Positions 57,305 to 64,000 of a stretch of DNA of 64,000 bases are shown here, piece by piece. Made by a program: the position numbers and the translations under genes. The notes under the pieces were generated by a model that did not search any database, was not told the DNA's origin, and saw only the letters and a list, made by a program, of their open reading frames with translations. This stretch comes from Hymenochaete sp. R1 (Eukaryota > Basidiomycota > Agaricomycetes > Hymenochaetales > Hymenochaetaceae). How positions within the stretch are numbered: the first letter of the stretch is position 1; each line of letters starts with the position of its first letter. The stretch lies in the NCBI GenBank assembly GCA_019400425.1, contig JAFREE010000054.1:62001-126000 (forward strand), given 5' to 3'.

Positions 57305-58615
57305 ATGTCTTCAAATTCTGCCGGTATGTCAACTTCGCTATCAATTGTTTTTCACTCTTTCACTCATGCTTGATAAGGCTCCAGGCGAAAAGGAAAACAG
57401 CGCGAGACCCAAATTGGCGATGTCATATTTAGCTCATCTTCAACCAAGCCCGCGATACCCGTGGTACAATATCTACCGCCTAATGCAAACGAACTCACTC
57501 CTATGACGCAACTTGGTATCGCTTGGCAGAAATTTGTCTCTGACGAAAGTCTTAGACGCCGCAGACTTTACACTGACAGAGTCAAGGACGAAATGGCGCT
57601 GCGGCGACAGAGAGAGTTCGAGACTCAATTCGTTCCAGAGCCTACTTCTAGTATTTGCAAAATGGATGCCGAAGTAACATACAACAATAATCTAACGACC
57701 GGGAAGAGCAATTTTTTGGCCACGAGACAGGCGATTCACCAGGCGTTTGTTGCTCAGATGACCGTCCCGACGGGGCTTTTCGATCAGCTGAAGAATATGC
57801 TCTGGCACATAAATGATATCGATCCGGGAGTTGCACAGCAAATCAAGGACCCACTCGTGTTCCTGCATTACGAGAGTATTTTGAAGCAATACAGGAACGA
57901 ACTGGAGTATGCTAGCGTTCCCGAGATGATGAACCTACAAGGCGTGGATCAGGCGTTGGTTCTTAACACGACTCTTATGCGGTGGCAAGAGGTAGAGAAC
58001 AGTTCACGGCGCACTTACGTCTTTGCAGAACGCAAAGCCTTTCTGGAGCGGGACCTCTTTCAGTTCAACTCATCATACCGTCATAAACTTGACAAATTTC
58101 GTGAAAAATTCCGCTCGGACTTCAACAAGCACATCGCCGTCGACATCTCGGATTTGGAAAGTAAAATTGCGGAGATAGAGGAAAAACTTGCTCGGACAGT
58201 GATAAAACCGGGACGCCGGCCTTCCACACAGAAGCAGAAGGAACAGGGATCGGGCGACAGCGACACAATCAAGGCTCGGAAACAACAGCGGCAGCGGCTT
58301 TATGACATCAAGAAAAGTCTTAAACAGAAGCTTTTGGATGTGAAGCGTTCTTGCGCGCCCGGTGCAGCGGAAGATGCGGAGAGGGATTTCAACACTGTTT
58401 TTGCGTTAAGGAAAGGGGTACGGGAGCAGTTCGTAGGTGACTTCGTGAATGAGGCTGAGAAGATCGAAAAGAAGATTAAGACACTCGATGGCCAACTCAC
58501 CAGCTATATAGATGCATCGCTCAAATCTCAAGGCCAAACCAAGAACACGGATGGGCAAGCTGAGTCGCCAACACCTATGCTAGCGGAGCAGTGCATTGGA
58601 ATCTCCCCTCCCTAG
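57305..58615 (+). CDS. F1 family coiled-coil protein F
   Basis: Exons 57305-57323 (19 nt, MSSNSA plus one base) and 57378-58615, 418 residues. The acceptor at 57376-57377 is the only one connecting to the long frame; the AG seven bases downstream leads to a stop. Blocks: GSRRKGKQRE; IAWQKFVSDESLRRRRLYTD; VPEPTSSICK; FLATRQAIHQAFVAQ then GLFDQLKNML; KDPLVFLHYESILKQYRNEL with a following VPEM; RTYVFAERKAFLERDLFQF; and a helical C-terminal half with ARKQQRQRLYDIKKSLKQKL and RDFNTVFALRKGVREQFVGD. It lacks the strong basic C-terminal tail of B, C and D; its basic clusters are at the N-terminus and in the middle. Unknown function. Confidence 0.78.
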
Positions 58616-59160
58616 CGTTCAAAGTATGCATTGAGCCTTCCTCATCTTTTTCTCGACAAATTTCCCAATATAATGCCCCTTTCTCTTTACAGTTCCAATC
58701 GGTTACTTTGTACCTCTGGTAATTGGATCACATGATTTCGAATAGCATAATTTCAACGTCAAAAGGACGCGCGCGCCTTACTTCAGCGAAAGAGTTTTAT
58801 GAGGAATGTACTCATCGCTGAACTGCAATATCCGGTCAAGCAATATACAATGTTCATTTTTCCAGCTTTTGCGATCATCCGGATCCTGTTCAACGTGAGT
58901 ACTACAAGCAGCTCTGCGTTGCTCGCAGCTACAAAGTTTTACGTTGAAGTGCCTGCCGAAAGGAGAATAATATTGCAGCTTATTATTGCAAGGCGTAGTT
59001 ACTACCCCAAAAGAGAAGCAACAAAGTAACTGTGGCACACAAAAGTCACTTATCCTGCCTCATGCCCCACTCCTACGCTTTGAATCACACCACCACGAGC
59101 AAGATCACACATTACCCAACTTAGCTCTACTATACTTCACAAGTCCTCAGTAACGCAGCC
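58616..59160. other. Intergenic region between F and G
   Basis: No gene; 3' flank of F and promoter of G. Confidence 0.5.
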
Positions 59161-60796
59161 ATGAGCATGAGTAAAAACAGCGGTGCGTCTAATGAGAAAT
59201 GCACTTCTCAACGATATTTAAGCTGTCTCTATTATTACAGATCACAGCGAATCAAACGAATCAGCTCATGAAGCGGGAGATGACGTATCTATCAGGAAGC
59301 CAAGTAAAAAAGGCATACACGCGAAAAGACCGCTCTCTGAATTGAAGAAGACCGCAGAATGGAGCGAGGATTGGACGTGGAGGGAATGGGACCAGCACAT
59401 CAAGAACAAGATGGCGGAAATCAACGACTTACACAATCCACTACACCATGCATTCCTAGTACAATCCATGCCGAAAGACGATAAACATAGTCCAGATGGC
59501 CAGCATCTCCCTACATTTGACCCCGACCGTCCGGACAAAGAGGACGTGAATCTCACTGCTTACTCAGTTCTCCAGAAGAAACGTATCCTACAGAAACTCC
59601 TTTTCGAGGATAACAAGTTTGCACTGGCCTCGTTCTTTGCAGAACTCGAGATCGCTAAAGACACTGAGAACAATGAAGACACCGACAAGCTCACCGAGTG
59701 TTTACAAAGAAGCGAGGACATTGAAGCTCGATTCGAGGCAGAGAAAGCTTACAGTCAGGATCTTTGGAAGGAGCAGTTCAGAAAGGAAAAGGGATCATCG
59801 TCGCTGAAGGAACAGGCTTCTTTGCGCTTCGAATTCTTGAAGGACCTGTTGGTGGTCACCAACAAGGTTTTTCATCATATCCGTGACCGTCTTTTAAAAG
59901 GGGATCAATGGGAATCAGACGACATCCGCAAGTTCGTTGCACTCTGGGCAAGAAAGAACTCAGCACTAGTCGATGGTTCGCTTGCCAGTGTGGGTTTCTT
60001 GGAAAAGTATCTATTCGATTCCGACCACGACCGCTTTCTGAAGGAAATGGATGCAGCTCACCTTGATCCGCGTGTTAAGAGTAAGGCTCGGGCCAATTGC
60101 TCAAGCAACCACACTCGCTGGGTCAATATGACCCGCAACAAACAGTTGGATAGAGCACGCAAGTGTCTGTGGCAGTGCCTCGTTTGGAACCATTACGCCG
60201 ATGTGTGCCACGAAATCATGAACGCCATGAAGGCGGAAGGTTTCGAAAAGACATCGGGTTCGGAGCTCGATGACCTAAGCAGCACACAGTATTACTTCCG
60301 AAATTCGACTTGGAACAAGATAGAGAAACAATATCCTGATGCAGTCCACGACGCACTCGAAGTAGAAGACTTGCGCCACATGACACTCGGAACGAAAGCG
60401 ATGGAACTAGGGAAAGCGAAGCTATGGTTACGCTGTATTCGCCGTGACAGGATCCGAGTGAAATATTTGAATGAGCGCATCAAGAGTGCGGTTGAAGGCA
60501 GTGAGGTGCCCGATCCAACAAGTTCAGATAAATCAGACTTGGTCGAAAGTCTTAAATCGAAGAAAATTCAAATTCAAAAACAGCTGAAAAAAAGGAGAGT
60601 CCAACATCGAGATAAATTCGAGACATACTGTAGCGAGCTTGGACTCACGGAGGAAGAGATGGTTTATTTCGAAATCGAACACCCGTCACTGGCAAAGAAG
60701 AGGGCAGCAGGCGATGGCGGTGACGTAGGAGGACGCGGCTCTGGGAAGGAGCACGGGAGCGGTGAAGGTAGTAGAAAGAAAGGGAAGAGAGTCTAA
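59161..60796 (+). CDS. Divergent F1-like coiled-coil protein G
   Basis: Exons 59161-59182 (22 nt, phase 1) and 59241-60796, 525 residues. The gene layout copies that of the F1 genes: a tiny first exon and one long second exon. Sequence similarity is weak. The best match is FVALWARKNSALVDGSLA followed by SVGFLEKYLFDSDHDRFLKEM, which resembles the family's LVF.ARLAFL..EL..F block, and the C-terminal AKKRAAGDGG..RKKGKRV, like the RKRAA tail of B, C and D. There are also several Trp/His-rich blocks of its own (WNHYADVCHEIM). All-helical, no membrane segments, probably nuclear. Membership in F1 is inferred from layout, position and these two blocks. Confidence 0.65.
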
Positions 60797-61443
60797 AGGC
60801 CTACTGTTGTTCATTAAGCGATAATTATTTTGTGAACGTTTGGTTATTAGTTTTTGTGAGCGTAGTTAAGCATAACGCGGCGGCATTGATGTTAAATTCT
60901 AGTTCTTCATACCTAATCCTTAGAAAAGTCAAGAAAAAAAAGACAATTATTAGGTTAAAAATATCTTCGAAAATAACTTTAACAACGCACACAAGCACCC
61001 AAACCTTTCACCGAAGGCTCACAAGGTCCACAACTTCAAACCGTGTGGGGTCACTGGGGAGACACTTGTAAATCGTTTCTTCTGTTTATCTATCTTCATT
61101 TATGAAGAGTCATATGCTGCAGGTCGATCCTCCGAAAGGTGTTTATGCCTGCCTTTAGTTTGCAGCACGACGAAGCAACTTGAACTATGTACGCACCATA
61201 AACGTGAAACTCGAGATTGCAAAGTTTCACTCGAAGTAAACATACCATGTAGTTAGTACAAAGCTGCACGTAGACGAATTTAAACGAGAAAGTCTGCCAT
61301 TGTTGCGCCTTCGTTACTAAAACGGCATGAGCGGAAATCATTAACTTTGCATTGACCTTGCGCGCCCCCAGCAACTCTTCCTTCACTTATGCCCCCCTCT
61401 TGCCAGTTCGTTGTTTTCCATTCCTCAAAATAAGTTCAACACC
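60797..61443. other. Intergenic region
   Basis: AT-rich; no gene is supported. Confidence 0.5.
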
Positions 61444-62780
61444 ATGCTTCAGAAAGTCACAAGTATGCGATTTTATTGTAGGTGTCATTTTGGTTCACGC
61501 ATCCTTCACTTACCCCAGACAACAGAGGGAAAGTTAGAGCGAGTCAAGGGCGGCCGACGAGTGACTTCCCGCTTGCTTCTATCCGGTGCAAAGCTAAAGT
61601 TATAAACAGCTGATCATTAGAATTTATATCCCTTTCCACTCACGTTCATTTCCTACGGGCACTAACAAAAGGGGGAGAAAGAAGCGTCAAGGAAAATTAG
61701 TGGATGACTCACAACTCCTTTCCTCCTTTGATAGCTCCTTTATTGTCTCTCTTCCTATACGGGCCATAACAGTCAATTTAAAGCATTTCGAAAAGCCTGG
61801 AATAAATTTCTTGTCAATAGAAAAAAATACTTATGACTCTACTCCGGCCGGACGCGTGAATAAATGGATTTGCGCCACAGGCGCGAGCAGAAAGCTCAGC
61901 GTCCCACTGGAACAGACGTTGATCCGGGCTCAAAGCACTCGAAACTACTTATCGACGCTAAGAACTGATACGACACGAACCTGAAGAGAGCGGAGAAGAT
62001 GGCTTTGAAGGCGAGGGAGGTCATAAAGCAGAGCTTCGTGAACCGGACCTAAAGACTTTTCAAGCTGGACGCGATGCGGTCGCTTGGCGCACACGTGTAG
62101 CTGGCCGTAAAACCTATCAAAGACAATCCTGTCTTCCTTCATCATAAGAGAATCTGGAAATGGTACAAAAAGGAGCTGGATCTTGTATTTATACCCGAGT
62201 CCATGAGCGAGGACCCGAAGAAGGCTAACGAGCTCATGCAGACCGTCTTGGGGCAGCTCCATTTTAGACGGGAACAACCCCTTTTTGTAGGAGACAAGCC
62301 GACCAGACTTGACGTATTGCGCTAATGAAAAGCTGCACGACGTAAGTCAGAATTTCAATCAAACAAGTAAATCAAAGAGGACATTGCGATGCTCAAGAAG
62401 GAGTTATAAGAGAAGGAGGGGGGAGCTTGTGAGGGTGAGGAGAGGGGTGTACTTGAAGACAGAGGCGGACGAGAAAAAACAGCATAGACTACGCAATGAA
62501 AAGCAGAAGCAGGAAGGGAAGCTGTTAGACATGTTGCGGTACCGCACGCCTGACACAAGGGAAAAGGATAAATAGGGTTTCAATCATATGTTTTCGCGGC
62601 GGAAGAAAGATGGTGAGAAGGCCATAAAAAAGGCCATAAAAAAGGCAAAGGCGTCTATCAAGGAGCTCGAAAGGGAGACAATTTGGCTCACTAGTAGTAG
62701 AAGGCTCAACCTCTATGTTGTTGGATGTTCGACGGTTGAGTATCGTAAGTTGCTCGGGTTCTATGAGATCGAATAGCAAC
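61444..62780 (+). pseudogene. F1 family pseudogene H
   Basis: Begins with a 19-nt exon-like segment (61444-61462, MLQKVT plus one base) followed by GTATGC. Family blocks appear further on with stops between them: MALKAREVIKQSFVNRT then RLFKL (compare IRQAFxEQTxGLF), KDNPVFLHHKRIWKWYKKEL (the FLHYH block), and IPESMSEDPKKANELMQT. The later part, around 62380-62720, is Lys/Glu-rich in broken frames. Multiple in-frame stops make it a pseudogene. It is the last unit of the second F1 cluster. Confidence 0.72.
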
Positions 62781-63489
62781 AGCATGTCGAGGACCATGGG
62801 CATAGTGAAAGAAGAGAGGAGCGACTCGGAGCCTATCGCACGACTTTTCCGCCAAGAGACAGGCCCAGGAAGCACTTTCATACATATAGCCATCATAGAT
62901 AGTAGATTTGTCCTTATGACCTGATGATGTGTTATATGGCGTGCAAACTTAAGTCCACGCCCACTTACCTATCCACCCAAGTTGTTTGGAACCTCAGGAT
63001 TTGTGAATGTGTCCTCAGTTCTAGCATCGTTTGTAACTTTAGGCCCTGGAACAACTGATTGCGTGTATGATAAGTCATCATCAAGACCTTAAATGGAAGC
63101 AGGAGTTCGGGACGAGGAGGCAGATTATGTTCAGGAATTAGGAAAGAACGAAATAGTGATAAGGTGGTGAACGAGGAGTCTGAAAACCCCGAGGAAACAA
63201 CACATTAAAAAAATAAGTTACGTAATTATATATCACGTAACTTCAGTTTCTATCATTCATTTCTTCGGCGTTTCCTACCATTATCAATCCACCGTGATTA
63301 CTCCTTCACAAAAAGTCTTGTTTATTTTCTAATATACAAACGCATCCCTTGCTGGGGTGACAACAGATAAATCCCTCGTGGGAATTTTGAGGACCTGGAG
63401 TCCTTGGTGAGAGCAGAAGTCGTGAATAGTACAGCAAGACCAAAAGAAAGATGTAGTAATACTAATAGTAGATGAGACTGGACGATCTT
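62781..63489. other. Intergenic region
   Basis: 3' flank of homocitrate synthase and decayed DNA; no gene is seen. Confidence 0.5.
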
Positions 63490-64000
63490 TCAAGCGGTAG
63501 CTGTAGCAGACAAAGGCTCGGCCCTCGTCTCGCTCGCCTCCCGATGAGCCTTCAACAACCTATCGAATGCCTCTGACTGCCCCAACGCCAACTCCCCGCT
63601 CTCGATCCCACTGTGATACACCCTCAGAATTGTATCGACGTCATCTAGGCTCTGTGTCCTCACGTCCGCGAGCTCCTTGATTTTGGCGGTGACATCCTTA
63701 ATCTGGTCGTCTGAGAGGGAGAGCTTGAGTTGTTCGACGCGAGACTTTACGGCGTTCCAGCCTGTGAGGCGGTGGCCAATGGCGACGTAACGGGTGAGGC
63801 CGAAGTCTTCTGGCTTGAGGATTTCGTAGGTGGAGGGGTTATTGAGGATGGCTTTGGCGTGGATGCCGGCCTTGTGAGTGAAGGCACAGTAGCCGCTAAG
63901 TCACAATAGATTATGAAGGTTATTGTTTAACCTGCAATGGGGAAAAAGGGACTGAACATACGTTATGGGGTTCATGAAGGGAACGTTGACCTCGACGGCC
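63490..64000 (-). CDS. Homocitrate synthase, 3' end (partial)
   Basis: Exons 63962-64000 (continuing beyond the window) and 63490-63895. This is the first enzyme of the fungal alpha-aminoadipate lysine pathway, condensing acetyl-CoA with 2-oxoglutarate (EC 2.3.3.14). The visible C-terminal part reads [20 protein letters not shown] then [38 protein letters not shown] and [11 protein letters not shown], diagnostic for the Lys20/Lys21 type, and ends with an Ala/Thr-rich tail. Only about 147 residues are in the window. The catalytic barrel lies to the right. Target-of-lysine regulation cannot be judged from this part. Confidence 0.9.

Overview
The window is nuclear DNA of a filamentous basidiomycete, most likely an Agaricomycete (mushroom-forming fungus). 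The evidence is compact protein genes on both strands, many introns of about 50-70 bp with GT..AG ends and CTNAY-like branch sites, fungal gene families (homocitrate synthase, Vtc1, fungal DyP peroxidases) and long Ser/Pro-rich disordered proteins. I see no rRNA, tRNA, CRISPR array or intact transposon. All gene models below were joined by hand from splice signals and reading-frame continuity.

Layout. 1-9 kb: a DUF4604/KIAA1143-like protein, then two tandem dye-decolorizing (DyP) peroxidase genes whose upstream regions were duplicated with them. 9-16 kb: a Vtc1-like polyphosphate-polymerase subunit, the first member (A) of a coiled-coil family called F1 here, a disordered Ala/Pro/Ser-rich protein and an alpha/beta hydrolase. 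16-23 kb: three more F1 genes on the minus strand (B, C, D); C is a fusion of two F1 units. 23-28 kb: a HAD dehalogenase-like protein, a Sis1-type Hsp40 and a Nudix hydrolase. 28-31.5 kb: a tandem pair of paralogues of unknown function with a Nudix exon relic between them. 31.8-36 kb: a 1295-residue disordered protein with a polyproline tract and a WH2-like motif. 36-40.5 kb: two genes and one relic of a second coiled-coil family (F2), distantly related to F1. 41-55 kb: mostly recognisable genes (O-fucosyltransferase-like, nucleotidyltransferase-like, Trm8 tRNA methyltransferase, VTT-domain membrane protein, oligoribonuclease-like exonuclease) plus some weak small genes. 55-63 kb: a second F1 cluster (pseudogene E, gene F, divergent gene G, pseudogene H). 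63.5-64 kb: the 3' end of homocitrate synthase.

The most unusual content is the F1/F2 family: about eleven units in 64 kb, live, fused and decayed, interspersed with conserved genes. The F1 genes share a tiny first coding exon (19 nt in six of them, ending in phase 1), a conserved helical core with an FLHY/H motif and a C-terminal bipartite nuclear localisation-like signal. I do not recognise a known domain in them. They look like a lineage-specific, rapidly duplicating family of nuclear coiled-coil proteins. Their function cannot be read from the sequence.
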